Shown: positions 11,223 to 21,840 of the stretch, one piece after another
How positions within the stretch are numbered: the stretch's first letter is position 1
Layout: each line of letters begins with the position of its first letter
NCBI GenBank assembly: GCA_028583685.1
Contig: JAMXIF010000002.1
Coordinates: 59,675,122 to 59,739,121 of the forward strand
Direction: 5' to 3'
Source: Petaurus breviceps papuanus
Taxonomy: Eukaryota > Chordata > Mammalia > Diprotodontia > Petauridae
DNA: 64,000 nucleotides
Notes under the pieces: model-generated
Told to the model about the DNA's origin: nothing
Database searches by the model: none
The model's input: only the letters and a program-made list of their open reading frames with translations
Program-made: the position numbers and the translations under genes

Positions 11223-11383
11223 TTTTTTTTTAAATTTTTTATAAGCAATTGGGGTTAAATAACTTGCTCAAGGTTACACGGCCAGGTGTTTCTGCGTGGG
11301 TGCTAAGTGTCTGAGCCTGGGATTCGATCCCCAGGTCATCCCAACACTGGAGCCGGTGCTTGCTGTGCTACCTGGCCGCCCCT
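11223..11383 (-). mobile_element. Short tRNA SINE, GGGGCGG-headed, with 14-bp TSD
   Basis: Read on the minus strand: GGGGCGGCCAGGTAGCACAG at the head, a tRNA B-box GGGATCGAATCCC-like core, 'TGTAACCTTGAGCAAGTTA', 'TTTAACCCCAATTGCTT', then an A tail. A perfect direct repeat, GTAATTGATTTCTT, flanks it at 11209-11222 and 11384-11397. It is the same subfamily as the element at 63453-63609. Low decay and a perfect duplication point to a young insertion. Confidence 0.92.
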
Positions 11384-11449
11384 GTAATTGATTTCTTATT
11401 ACCTTATGAAAATATGTATCAATTTATTGAGAGGTATATAGTAAGTCCA

Positions 11450-11545
11450 TTGGTAGATTGTAAACTCTATGACAGCAGGGACCATGCATCATCCCAAACA
11501 TTTATAAAAGTACTTCATACATGCTAAAGGTTGTTGAACGAATTC
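11450..11545 (+). mobile_element. L2 LINE 3' end fragment
   Basis: 'gattgtaaactctatgacag', 'cagggaccatgcatcatccc' and 'ggttgttgaacgaattctc' follow the L2 tail in forward orientation. Confidence 0.5.
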
Positions 11546-11549
11546 TCAA

Positions 11550-12725
11550 TTATCTTCATGTATAGAGGATTGGTAGGAATAATGTCAAACAGAAATGAAT
11601 CCCCTTTCAATATATATGAAGCATGAAATTCATTAATTCTTTACTAATTTGGAATTCAATGATAACTTGGTTGAGTCTAAGCTGAAATTAACTTTGGAAT
11701 ATATAGAACAAGTTAGCTAATTACAGGTAACACTTATTCATGAAGCTGGCCTCACCACCTTCTTGGCAACCTTTTTGTAGCAGTGAGTAGAAGTTACTAT
11801 ATACATTTGAAAGTAATTAAAATGTATTTCTTTAAAACATTCTCTAATTCAGATTGCCTTTTCCTCACAATTAGTCTGAATTCAGTTTTTCATTTGGTTT
11901 AGATTACCTCAGATGAGTTGTTTGTGGACTTCAGGGTTATCTTTCTAATGTTTTTTGGCTTAAACTAATATTAAAATAGGTTTTCATTCTAAGAACACAT
12001 AGTAATTGATGACAATATGAGGGTGTGACCCAGGGACTATCCTCAGTAGTAAGAGATTAGATATATTCAACAGATAACCTACTCACAGACAATTAAGAGG
12101 TTTTTTTTTTAATGTTTTGGGGGTTGCTATTGAGGTTAGAGAAGGTTATGGTTAAATCATACCATTTCTGACCTTCATCACAAAATCTGATTAGAATTGG
12201 TCATCTCACACAATTAAAGAAATACTGTATTCTGATGCTAATTCAGACCTTGTAAAAAAGAGATTTGGTTTGATTAATTTCAATTCAATTTAATTCACTA
12301 AGTGACTGTGTCCCACAGAGTTAATTGGTAATAAGTACCATCAGTGAAATTAATGTTTGTATATGGTGGAAAAACTGTGAGTCTTAGTACTTTCTGTAAA
12401 AATGGATAGGGGCTACACAGGAATGAGAGCTATTGCATATTTTTGTCAGTGGTCAACATAGCTTTAAAAAATCATCAGTTATGAGAGGGGTGAATCAAAT
12501 CTCTGGTGAAAAGATTGCAATCTGTATCAGTGGAGGGGATGCACACAGAACAAATAAGTAAGTCTTTAAAAATCAGTTTAATTTAATTCAAGTGATATTT
12601 GAATGCTCTGTACCATGAGAGATCCTAATTCATGGTGGGAAAAAAAGACTGTTCGAAGAGTTTTTCAGTTCCAATTGCAGAGAAATTACTTAAACCTTGA
12701 AATTAAAAAAACTGTGCTATTTTAT
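11550..12725. other. No gene or clear repeat recognised
   Basis: AT-rich sequence. A scrap near 12505-12560 ('gattgcaatctgtatcagtg', 'gaggggatgcaca') resembles the 3' half of the SINE family at 9925. Nothing else recognised. Confidence 0.4.
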
Positions 12726-12729
12726 TGAT

Positions 12730-12970
12730 ATGGTACTTTTTTTGTGGCATGGATCCCTTTGGTAGTATAGTAAAACCAATGGACCTCTTCTCACAATGTT
12801 TTTATGTGCATAAAATATTTGGGATTACAAAGCAAGCAAATTACACTGAAATACAGCTATATGTTATATAGGTGTGTGTATCTATATGCGTATATATATG
12901 TGTGTAATATGTGCATGTGTATATATATGTGTGTGTGTGTGTGTGTGTAGTTCATGGACCCTATTGTTCT
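12730..12970 (+). mobile_element. Nonautonomous hAT-like MITE (family shared with 38674 and 46018)
   Basis: The body 'gtggcatggatccctttgg', 'accaatggacctcttctcac', 'gggattacaaagcaagcaaa', 'tacactgaaatacagcta' and end 'gttcatggaccct' matches two other copies in this window. The terminal inverted repeats are decayed here. A TATG/TG microsatellite (about 12870-12948) has expanded inside it. Confidence 0.5.
12870..12948. repeat. (TATG)/(TG)n microsatellite
   Basis: Alternating TATATATGTGTG units end in about ten pure TG units. It lies inside the MITE at 12730-12970. Confidence 0.9.
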
Positions 12971-13344
12971 TTACTTCAGTAGAAAATCTTTTAGAATTGT
13001 TGCCTCTCAGAAGAAAAAGTAATCTAATGACCAACCTCCTGGTATTGACCTTCTCTGAACTCAGCTGGGCTGGTACTCAGGCAAAAGTAATAGAATTCCA
13101 TGACTCTGATACTTTTCTATCTTGATAGGACCTACCGGAGTTTGTTGACTCACTGGCACAGCCTTTGAAAACCCTGCATCATTTCGATCTCATTATGGGA
13201 AACTGGAGCAGGAATTAATGGAAGAAGTCCAGACCCAGATCCATCATCCTCCCAAATTCACCTAAACATACCTAGTAGTGTCACAATAGCTTAACTAAAT
13301 GTAATTATGTTTTGCAACGTACAAGAGTCAGGGAAGGAAAAGTT

Positions 13345-13545
13345 CACATCCTGCCTTAGACATTTATTACTTATGAAACCCCAGGCAAATTGATCTCTCT
13401 CAGTCTCAGTTTCCTCATCTATACAATGGGGATAACAATAGCACCTGCCTCAAAGGACTGTTATGAGAATCGAATGATACAATATATGCAACATGTTTTG
13501 CAAACCTTTAAGTGTTCTGTAAATGCCAGCTATTATTAGTTCCCT
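13345..13545 (+). mobile_element. MIR/THER-type SINE
   Basis: 'cctgccttagacatttatta', 'ctcagtctcagtttcctcat', 'acaatggggataacaatagc', 'cctgcctcaaaggactgtta' and 'gtaaatgccagctattatta' follow THER1/MIR in forward orientation almost throughout. Confidence 0.75.
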
Positions 13546-13549
13546 ACAT

Positions 13550-14635
13550 CATTAATGCCTGAAGAGGCTCTCAGTGTGGTGGAGGAGGGCATTGTTTCAT
13601 GTTCTTTTACTTCAGAGAGGTCTCTGGCACCTACTACCCCTCGAAGTTTACAATGCATGCATTTTTCTGTTTAGTAGACACATACATTATAATTCTACTC
13701 TCTGGGAGTTTATATGCTATAACTGAAGCATCTTCCTAAATTTTAGAGCAACAAAATACATACTTCCACTTTTGGAAATGATTTCTTGGGTCATCAATCA
13801 GCACTTAAGGCTCTTTACCCTGGCATTCTGCATCCTAAATAGCCTTAGTTTTCAAATGGGTTGATAAAGTCTCTCCCCTTCCTAGTCTTCTTTCCCCTTC
13901 CTTCTGAACCTGTGACCAGTATGCACAGACACACAGAGACACATTGACACAGAACCCCCCGATACATGCACACCCTCACACAGATTCTCACTGCAATTTG
14001 GCACCATGCCCAAGCTTTTTAAGCATACTTACTTTTCTGCGGCTGTGGTAGCTAAATGCCAGCCTCGTTTTCTCTAAAGCCTGTCATTTTCCCTTTCATT
14101 CCACTTTCTGACCCTGCAAATGACACATGATGCACAAGAGTTGGAGAAACCATTAGTTTAAAATGTTCTTTGGAAAAAAACCCCAAACCTCTCAGCCCTG
14201 ACTCACATCCAAATAATAATAATGAAAAAGCCCCACAAGCCTGCAAAAGCCTCACAACTTTTACGAGTAGGCCCCTGCTGGACTTTTTGATCACACACTA
14301 AAGCAAAAGCCAGTTGGATAATGTAGCCATGAGTGCACATTAGACGAATCGTGCTTGGTAGGCTTGGAAACTCTCAGAGAAGACATGAGGTCTCCTAAGA
14401 ATTAAAAAAAAATGTCTTTAAAGTTTTGACAACAGACTGAGGACCAGCCGAGCAAGCAGGGAAGGACTCACTACCAGGAAGATGGCCACTTGGCAATTAA
14501 TTCTTTGGCCATGGCAACACATAAAACAAGGAAAAATACAACATAACCTTTGGATCTATGATTTTCCCCTTCCATTTCTATAGAGATGGAGACAGGGTCC
14601 TAGTGGAAAAAAGAAGCAGATGGTACTAAGAAACA
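13550..14635. other. Repeat-poor stretch; possible non-coding exon inside
   Basis: No SINE or LINE recognised until the RTE endonuclease starts near 14640. A minus-strand stretch at 14032-14112 has an acceptor-like TCATTTGCAG at its 5' end and a donor-like GTAAGTATG at its 3' end, but all three frames carry stops, so any exon would be untranslated. Confidence 0.35.
14032..14112 (-). other. Candidate non-coding exon (weak)
   Basis: Acceptor TCATTTGCAG with a T-rich lead (CTCCAACTCTTGTGC upstream) and donor GTAAGT bound 81 bases on the minus strand. Every frame has a stop, so it could be a UTR or lncRNA exon, or chance. It has the same strand as the candidate exon at 6577-6670, and would lie upstream of it in that gene. 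Confidence 0.22.
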
Positions 14636-14639
14636 CAGT

Positions 14640-15946
14640 TTTTAGACTATTGACAAACTTAGCTATTTGTACCCTAAATGTGCTATCCTTACCCAGTATC
14701 CAATGAATGGACCTACCATTGAATTTACTGAACTGTATCAAAATTGACATTCTTGTTATTAATGAAAACCAATGACCAAGAGAAAATGCAATTCAATGAT
14801 TAAGATGGCTCGTGGCTTCCTTTTGGAGAGGCAAAAGGAAAAAAAGGAGATGGCAGAATGGGTATCCTCATGGACCCAAAGGTTATAAGAAACATCATTT
14901 CATGGCACATTTGGTCATCTTGTATTGCAGTGCTTGTAGAAGTATCTGCAAATAGACCATGATGGAAAAAAAAGGTGCAGTTTATGAATCGTCAATTGCA
15001 GAGGATGATGAGGTAGAGAAATTCCATGAAGAACTTGATAAGAACTGCCCCCCCAATCAAATCAGCATAACTGTTAATACTTGATGACTTCAATGCAAAA
15101 GTGGGCAGAATGGAAGATGTGAAAAAAATCTGTTGGGAATATATGATTTAGGAAATAAAGAATGGAAGAGGCTGAAGACTCAGAGATTCCACGAAAACCT
15201 CATGCCTATATATGATGCATGCTTTCTTTGAGAAAACAATCAGAAAGCACTGGATACATTAAGTACCTCATAACATCACAAAGAATGAAATTGATCATAT
15301 TTTAATAAGGGAAAAATTAGTTCGTGACAGGAAAGTTATTCCTGGATCAGCTGTCTGTTTACAGATATACCACTAACTTGTTAAAGCAAAGAACAAAATT
15401 AAAACAAAGCTAGAAGAATAAAAATGCAAAAATGATATGGTACATACATAAAATGACTTCAATCTGACTTATTTAAATAGGTCATTTTGACAAAAATAAT
15501 CATTAATGGACAGAAGATATTGACACCAATTATAATAATTTTAAACAGAATTCTAAACAATGTGATACATATCACCAATATAAAAATCTATGCTGAGTAG
15601 ACCCAAAGAGTCTAGAAACCAACTCAGTCACTTTGCCAAGTGAAGAAATGTTGCAACAAAGGACAATACTATTTTAGAAAATGTATACACTTGTAAAATC
15701 TCATGGAAAGGAATAGCAGATTTTTTAAAGTATTATTTCTACATAAAACAATGAGGAATAGAGGAAAAGAATTTAAATGGAAGATTGGCAAGAAACCCAA
15801 CTAAACAAAATTATTTCAAGGGCATTTAAAGAAGAAATTGCAGGGAGGAAAATGAAAAATGAAAAAGATCTGTTGATATTTTGATAAGATATACCTGTAC
15901 CTTATTTCCATAATCAAGGACCATGGAACCACCACAGTTGGATTCT
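14640..15946 (+). mobile_element. RTE-type LINE, endonuclease region (left part)
   Basis: Forward translation shows degraded APE-type endonuclease motifs in order: LAICTLNVLSL...KIDILVINEN (equivalent of 'ATWNVRTL...KCDIIALNETR') near 14660-14770; LDDFNAKVGRMEDV near 15080 (the GDFNAKVG block); KNEIDHIL near 15285 and LVKAKNKIK near 15380 (equivalents of NEIDYIL and SDHRLVRAK). This is the RTE clade, most like MamRTE. Stops throughout. The HAL1 element at 15961-18806 is inserted in it, and it resumes at 18821. Confidence 0.72.
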
Positions 15947-17108
15947 AACATTACAATTCTTTTTTTTTTTTAAATCAAATGCTTTATTAACTTCTAGTTT
16001 ACATCATTCATTTCCACAAAATTTTGACTTACAAATTTTCTCCCCATTTTCCCCCCTACCCACCACCCCAGAATAGTGATCCCACTGGATATCCCCTCCT
16101 CCAATCTGCTCTCTCCCAAATATTCTCCCATACCCCCTCTGACTTTCCAGTAGGGCACGGTGGACCTCTATGCCCCAGTGCCTGTATATCTTATTTCCTA
16201 GTTACATACAAAATAATATTAATAATAGTATATATATATTTAAACATTTGATTTTAAAACTTTGAATTCCAGATTCATTCCCTTCCTCCCTTGTCACCCA
16301 CCCTTACTGGGAAGATAAGCAATTCAATATAGGTTGTACATGTGTAGCTATGCAAAGCATTTCTATAGTGGATATATTGTAAAAGACTGACTATATTTCC
16401 CTCCATCCTATCCCACCTCCCACTTGTTCTATTTTCTACTTTGATCCTGTCCCTTTTCAAAAGTGGGTGCTTCCAACTTCCCTCCCCCCCTCCAGCCTGC
16501 CCTCCCTTACATCATCCCGCCTACTCTCCTGTAGGGTGAGATACCCTATTTAGTGTGTATATCATTCCCTCCCTAAGCCAAATTCAATGAGAATAAGGTT
16601 GACCAATTCCCTTTTGCCTTTTGTTCTTCCCTTCCATTGTAACCATTTCCCCTTGCCTCTTTTATATGAGATAGTTTACTCCATTCTGTCTCTACCCATC
16701 TCCTCTCATTACATTCCTCTCTCACATCTTAATTTCACCTTTTAAGTATCATCCCTTCCCATAAAATTGGTCCTTGCCCTCTGTCTATGTGTACCTGTAC
16801 ACATATATACACAATTCACATATGTATTCATACACCCATATACCCTCCTATAGAGACGTGTGTGTGTGTATGTATATATACATTTCTATTCTCTTGAACT
16901 ATTTTCATACTGAGAAAAGTTTCATCAGTTACAATTATTGTTTTTCCATGTAAGAATGTAAATAGTTCAACTTTGATAAGTTCCTTGTGATTTCTTTTCC
17001 CTGTTTGCCTTCTCATGCTTCTCTTGCTTCTTGTATCTGAATGTCAAATTTTCTATTCAGCTCTGGCTTTTTCATCAAGAATGCCTGAAAGTCCTCTATT
17101 CCACCAAA

Positions 17109-18005
17109 TTACCATATTTTCCCCTGAAACATGATACTCAGTTTTGCTGGGTAGGTGATTCTTGGTTTTAATACCAGCTCATTTGACCTCCAGAATATCA
17201 TATTCCAAGCTCTACGATTCCTCAGTGGAGAAGCTGCCAGATCCTGTATTATCCTGATTGTGTTTCCACAATATTCAAATTGTTTCTTCCTGGCTGCTTG
17301 TAATATTTTCTCCTTGATCTGGGAATTCTGGAACCTGGCTATAATATTCCTAGGAGTTTTCTTTTGGGGATCTTTTTCAGGAGGTGATTGGTGGATTCTT
17401 TCAACCTCTATTGTGCTCTCTGGTTCTAAAATATCAGGGCAATTTTCCTTGATAATTTCTTGGAGGATGATTTCTAGGTTCTTTATTTGATCATGGCTTT
17501 CAGATAGTCCAATAATTTTTAAATGATCTCTCCTGGATCTGTTTTCCAGGTCAGTGGTTTTTCCAGTGAGATATTTCACTTTGCCCTCTATTTTTTCATT
17601 TGTTTGGATCTGTTTAATAGTATCTTGATTTCTCATAAAGTCACTAGTCATTTGCTCCAATATAATTCTGAAGGAATGATTCTCTTCAGTGAGCTTTTGA
17701 GATTCTTTTTCCATCTGGTAAATTTGGCTTTTTAAGGCATTCTTCTCCTCGTTGCCTTTTTGAGCCTCTTTTGCCATTTGAGTTAGTCTATTTTTTAAGG
17801 TGTTATTTTCTTCAGTCAGGTTGTTGACTCTCGTTTCATAATTGCCTTGCATTGTTCTCATTTCTCTTCCCAATTTTTCCTCCACTTCTCTTATTTGATT
17901 TTCAAAATCCTTCTTAAGGTCCTCTATGGCCTGTAACCAGCTCGTATTTTCCTTTGAAGCTTTTGGTGCAGGAGTTCTGACTTCACTGTCTTCCTCCTGT
18001 TCCAT
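17109..18005 (-). CDS. L1-type ORF1 protein of the HAL1 element (298 codons open)
   Basis: Nucleic-acid chaperone family of L1 (Transposase_22-like). Residues about 15-125 form a long coiled coil rich in Glu/Lys/Gln heptads (for example LTEENNTLKNRLTQMAKEAQ, then KNALKSQIYQMEKESQKLTEE). Then the RRM-like core: DLENRSRRDHLKIIGLSES at about 150-170 (the conserved 'NRSRR-N-L-I-GLPE' block), and the C-terminal domain with PRNIIARFQNSQIKEKILQAARK and ITYPAKLSIMFQGKIW. The natural frame is 17013-18083 (356 codons). The natural start ATG at 18083 is followed at codon 4 by TGA where copy 2 has CAA, and a TAA after ...GKIW removes the last 31 residues (...KKPELNRKFDIQIQEAREA). The open part starts at Met 27 of that frame. 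Only two nonsense changes in over a kilobase mean the copy is relatively young. No evidence of expression. Confidence 0.92.
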   Translation of the reverse strand: MEQEEDSEVRTPAPKASKENTSWLQAIEDLKKDFENQIREVEEKLGREMRTMQGNYETRVNNLTEENNTLKNRLTQMAKEAQKGNEEKNALKSQIYQMEKESQKLTEENHSFRIILEQMTSDFMRNQDTIKQIQTNEKIEGKVKYLTGKTTDLENRSRRDHLKIIGLSESHDQIKNLEIILQEIIKENCPDILEPESTIEVERIHQSPPEKDPQKKTPRNIIARFQNSQIKEKILQAARKKQFEYCGNTIRIIQDLAASPLRNRRAWNMIFWRSNELVLKPRITYPAKLSIMFQGKIW

Positions 18006-18780
18006 ACTTTGATCTTTTTTGTCCCCAAAATAGGAGTGAAAAGTTGGGTTGCTCTGCTTGCTTTGCTTCCCTCATTTGCTCATGTTGCCACTCAATTACT
18101 TGACTTTTGGGTTGTTTTTTTTTTTTTTTTGCTACAGTGGGACTCCGTTACCAGACAGGGAGGCTCTGTCCCAATTGCTGGGGTTTTCTCAGCTGGCAAA
18201 GGTATTAGTTGGGTGCCCTCTCTGAAGCCTCCACACACTCTGGCAAGCTGGTCACACACCCCAGGACCTCCACCCTAGACCAGACCCAAGCAGGTTAAAG
18301 CAAGAGCAATTACCTCTCAGACTGGTTGCTTGGTCCCCCTACTATCTGCAGGTCAGGAGCTGAAGCCGCCATGTGGCCTTAGTAGCTTCTCCCTCCAGGG
18401 GATAAAGGTCCCACACTCTGAAACTACTACATCCCAAAGTCCACACTGCACTGACCTTTCACTTTGTCCTTAGCATCTATGGATTGATAATTCTGCAAAC
18501 CACCACAACTGCTGGTGATCTGAAGTCCCTTCAACCAGCGGCTGGCTGTGGCCACCCTGGGGCTAAGACAGGCTAAGACACCCTGGGTTCAAGCAGGGGT
18601 GGGGTTGGCTCCCAGAGCACTGTACTAGCTACTTTCTGCCAGCCTGCCAGACTGTCCTCAGTGGGATGTTAGCTTCTCTGTTTCATTTTGTGGGTTCTGT
18701 AGCTCCAAAGTTTGTTCAGAATCACCTTTTGCGTGAATTGGAGGAGGTGGGAGCAGGAGCCCCTCGGAAGTCCTGTTTCT

Positions 18781-18794
18781 ACTCCGCCATCTTG
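18781..18794 (-). promoter_or_regulatory. YY1-like box at the 5' end of HAL1 copy 1
   Basis: CAAGATGGCGGAGT lies 12 bases inside the 5' end of the element on its sense strand. In human L1 a CAAGATGGCCG-type YY1 site near the start of the 5' UTR sets the transcription start; the position and core (AAGATGGCGG) match. Identical in copy 2. Function here is inferred. Confidence 0.65.
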
Positions 18795-18820
18795 TCTCTG
18801 CCCCCCAACATTACAATTCT

Positions 18821-18965
18821 TGATGCTCTACTTGAGGGAATAGAGATTTCAGTGAAGAAAACAGATAAGAAAAACAGCTGGGCTAGAAAGAGAACACACA
18901 GAAGTCTTTACTGAAGGTTACAATTTTGAGGGCACTGATGTATGAGTTCTCATGGTCTATGAAAT
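18821..18965 (+). mobile_element. RTE-type LINE, right part after the HAL1 insertion
   Basis: This is the continuation of the sequence that breaks off at 15946; removing HAL1 and one copy of the 14-bp duplication rejoins it. I recognise no strong protein motif in this short part, so the right limit is approximate. Confidence 0.4.
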
Positions 18966-20054
18966 AGCAAATGATACCAAAGGAGTGGGAAAATTTTAAT
19001 TCTTACTATTATAAAAAAAAAAGATGACTATAAAGAGAACAAGAACCAGGTTAGTTTGTCTGGAACATGGAAAATGTGAGGGGGACTAATGCCGTATTAG
19101 TCTGAAAATCTAGGTGGGAGCCTAATTGTGAAAGATTTTAAATATCTGAGAGGGAGATGAGACAATTAACAGTGGGTTAGATTCGAGAAATTATACATTT
19201 ATTTGTTATTATTATTATTATTTTTAGCAACCCCAAACTCCTCACTGGAACAATGGTTAAAATATAACAGATGGTTAGGCTGAGTGCTGTACTGGTAGCC
19301 ACAAAATGTTAAAGAATAAGAGGAATATTGTTATTGCATTGGGTAGATTCTATATCAGGGAATTATGAAAAAGACTTCCTGTTCAAGAAAGAAATAAGTT
19401 TAGTCTCACATGACTTTCCTGCATTTCAACATGACATTTTCTGCAGTTCAGCTAAATCTGCCTTTGAATGGCCCTAAAGCCTACTCCTCATGAACTCAGC
19501 ATGGACTTAGCCCCAAGGATTTGCAGTTAAATGGCCTTCCTCCATTAAATTCTGTGAACAGGGAATTAACTGGACTACGCTTAGATAGCATTTCCCCCTC
19601 ACTTCTTTGCATTCAAGACCCTCTCTATACATACACAATAATTATTTTGTGCCCTATACCTTCTCCTTTGTCTCTCTTTTTCTGTCTGTTTCTATCTCTC
19701 TGTCTCTCTCCCTTCTCCTTCCTTCCCTCCTTTTTCTCCTACTAAACTTTCAATAACTGCTCCATATTCCATTAAAAATACATTCAATAACCACTCCACG
19801 TTCTAGCACGAGCACGTCAAGAGTCAGAGTGAGATCTCATCATCACACCAAATCATGCCTGATCACCAGAGTAAAAGGGATGCATTATAATTCTTTAAAA
19901 AACCTGGAGGGATAACTTATGATTTTGGATAGCTGCATTAACACTGAGTCTTCCATGCCCATGTCAACCTTCCTCAGGATTCTCAACAGTAACACTAAAA
20001 ACACAAGCTAGAGTGTATCCATAGCCAGCATGGGGACTGGAGATGGTGTCATTT
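18966..20054. other. No gene or clear repeat recognised
   Basis: Contains a short ATT trinucleotide run near 19205-19225 and a pyrimidine-rich stretch (TCTCTGTCTCTCTCCC) near 19670-19740. No coding region supported. Confidence 0.4.
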
Positions 20055-20140
20055 GGGAATCCCATGAAAGAACTGGGGAAGTTTAACTTGTAGAAGAGAA
20101 GACTTAGGAATTAAATCACACTATTTTTAAGTATTTAAAG
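20055..20140 (+). mobile_element. L3/CR1 LINE fragment
   Basis: 'gtagaagagaagacttagga' and 'tttttaagtatttaaaggaa' match the L3 3' region '...gaagagaagactt...gtcttcaagtatttgaaggg'. Short. Confidence 0.4.
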
Positions 20141-20144
20141 GAAA

Positions 20145-20325
20145 TTTGTTTCAAATCCTGACTCAGACACTTATTTACTTTGCTATGACCCTCAATTCCT
20201 TCATTGTTAAGTTAAAAATAAAAGTAACACCTACCTCATAGGGTTGTTGGGGGGATCAGTGTAATAATACATATAAAATGTTTTTCAAAACTGAAAGTGC
20301 CATATAAATGACAACTAGTATTATC
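20145..20325 (+). mobile_element. MIR/THER-type SINE
   Basis: 'tttcaaatcctgactcagac', 'taacacctacctcatagggt' and 'tgccatataaatgacaacta' are forward THER1/MIR landmarks. Confidence 0.72.
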
Positions 20326-21469
20326 ATTCCCTTTTCTTCTTCTTAACTTTTTCTATAGAGCTCAGGTAAAAAAGGTCCTGGTACAAGTCCCCATATTTTA
20401 TATTCAGTGTTCTGCTGACTACCAAACAGGTGAATAAAATAACTGCTTTTTGTAATTTAATAAAACTATTGGGATGTGAGCGCATCCTCTGCAAGCTATC
20501 TGAAAACATCTTCAGTTAACCTAGTAGAAGATGGGGCTGATATGGTTTCTTATCCATTCCTTTGTGATTTTGTTGTTTGTGTTCATTTTCTACTGATTCT
20601 CTATATTTTATAAATTTTTTTGTTCCACTTACTTTGGAGATTATTGATACTTGGTATGATTAAGTCTAATTAAAACATTAGTCCTATATTTTTGTGGATC
20701 AATGTTACATCTGAGTGATTGTGAGCAACGACTCTATCTAGGATGATGATCCAATTCCAGCACAGTTTCTATTGTCTTCTCCAGAATACTTCAAGATTCA
20801 TTTTTTGTAGTATAAGGATTTATCATCCATTAGTTCATGAAAGATATAGAATTCTTTCAATGAGATATCTTTATAGGCATTCAGTAAGTGCTAAATGTTT
20901 GCAGCCTGCAATGTCCTAGTCTATAGATCTTCTGTGAAGAGTCTTCTGATTTTATTCTTGGGCCTTGGTAACCATTCAGTTATATTTGACAAATCTAATG
21001 AAGTGTAGCTATATTGTCAGCTTTTGCTATTGCTCTGTGAAGTAGTTTGCTTGTTCTGAAAGGAGTTCTGTAGATTTTAAGCCTGATTATTATGTATTTC
21101 AGAATGTCTATCAATCCTCTTTCTCCTTTTTGATGGGGAAGTACTCATCTTTCCAAAGCTGCCTTAGGGTGGTGGGGTACTGTATTTCATTAATATTGTA
21201 TGAGATTTTGTTAGGATGCTTTCCAAATCCATTATGGAACTTTACAATTCCAAGAGTGTATAAGAATGGCATCACATATGTGCTAATTGCTTTAAATACA
21301 ATCGTCTAATTAAGTTTTTATTTAAAGATATCAGTAAATTTTCTGACATACTCAGCTATAACTTTTACTTTGATAGCTCAATGCTCGATGTGACTTGCCT
21401 AATCTAGACCAAAGTGTTTATAGCTATCACTTTTGTCAAGTAGCTCAGATGTGATGTCCAGATCGATGG

Positions 21470-21840
21470 TAATGGATTTGGAGTCAGAAGTTGTTATTGT
21501 TCAGTTGTTTTGGTCATGTCTGACTCTTCATGACCCAATTTTCTTCTCCAGATCATTTAACAGATAAGAAAACTGAGGCAAACAGGGTTAAGTGACTTGT
21601 CCAGGGTCACATAGCTAGTAAGTATCTGAGGTCTGATTTGAACTCAGGTCCTCCAGACTCCATGGCTGCCCCTCTAGCCACTAGATTCAAATCCTGTCTC
21701 TTATCATTTATGTTTTGTATGACCTGAGGTAAGTCACTTTACCCTTAGTTTCCTTATATATAAAATGATGGCATTGCATTAGATGACATTTAGGATACTT
21801 TTCAGCATCATATCTATGACCTATGACTCTTCAGTTTCTA
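21470..21840 (+). mobile_element. MIR-like SINE split by a later SINE
   Basis: The head 'taatggatttggagtcagaa' is cut at about 21489 and resumes at about 21690 with 'gattcaaatcctgtctctta', 'aggtaagtcactttaccctt' and a tail 'agatgacatttaggatactt', a tail type shared with SINEs at 45700, 51390 and 57235. Confidence 0.55.
21489..21689 (-). mobile_element. MAR1-like tRNA SINE inserted in a SINE
   Basis: Reverse orientation: 'gttattgttcagttgttttg', 'catgtctgactcttcatgac', 'aactgaggcaaacagggtta', 'cagggtcacatagctagtaa', 'tttgaactcaggtcctccag', 'gctgcccctctagccac'. It interrupts the SINE at 21470-21840. Confidence 0.8.

Larger units (their letters stand above)
15961..18806 (-). mobile_element. Complete HAL1-type half-L1 (ORF1 only), 2846 bp, with TSD
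   Basis: A full element on the minus strand. The 5' end at 18806 begins with a G run and CAAGATGGCGGAGTAGAA; a 723-bp GC-richer 5' UTR follows (18084-18806), then one L1-type ORF1 (17013-18083) and a 1052-bp 3' UTR (15961-17012) that is purine-rich on this strand, with AATAAAG near the end and an A tail. There is no ORF2 or reverse transcriptase. A 14-base direct repeat AACATTACAATTCT flanks it at 15947-15960 and 18807-18820, the mark of target-primed reverse transcription. The second copy at 22996-25855 has the same architecture, so loss of ORF2 is a family trait and not a local deletion; that is the HAL1 (half-L1) design, which depends on L1 machinery in trans. It interrupts an RTE LINE. 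Confidence 0.9.

Noticed and set aside
17155-17735. Forward open frames (111 and 70 codons) over the HAL1 ORF1
   Set aside because: They are antisense shadows of the ORF1 coding sequence on the minus strand.
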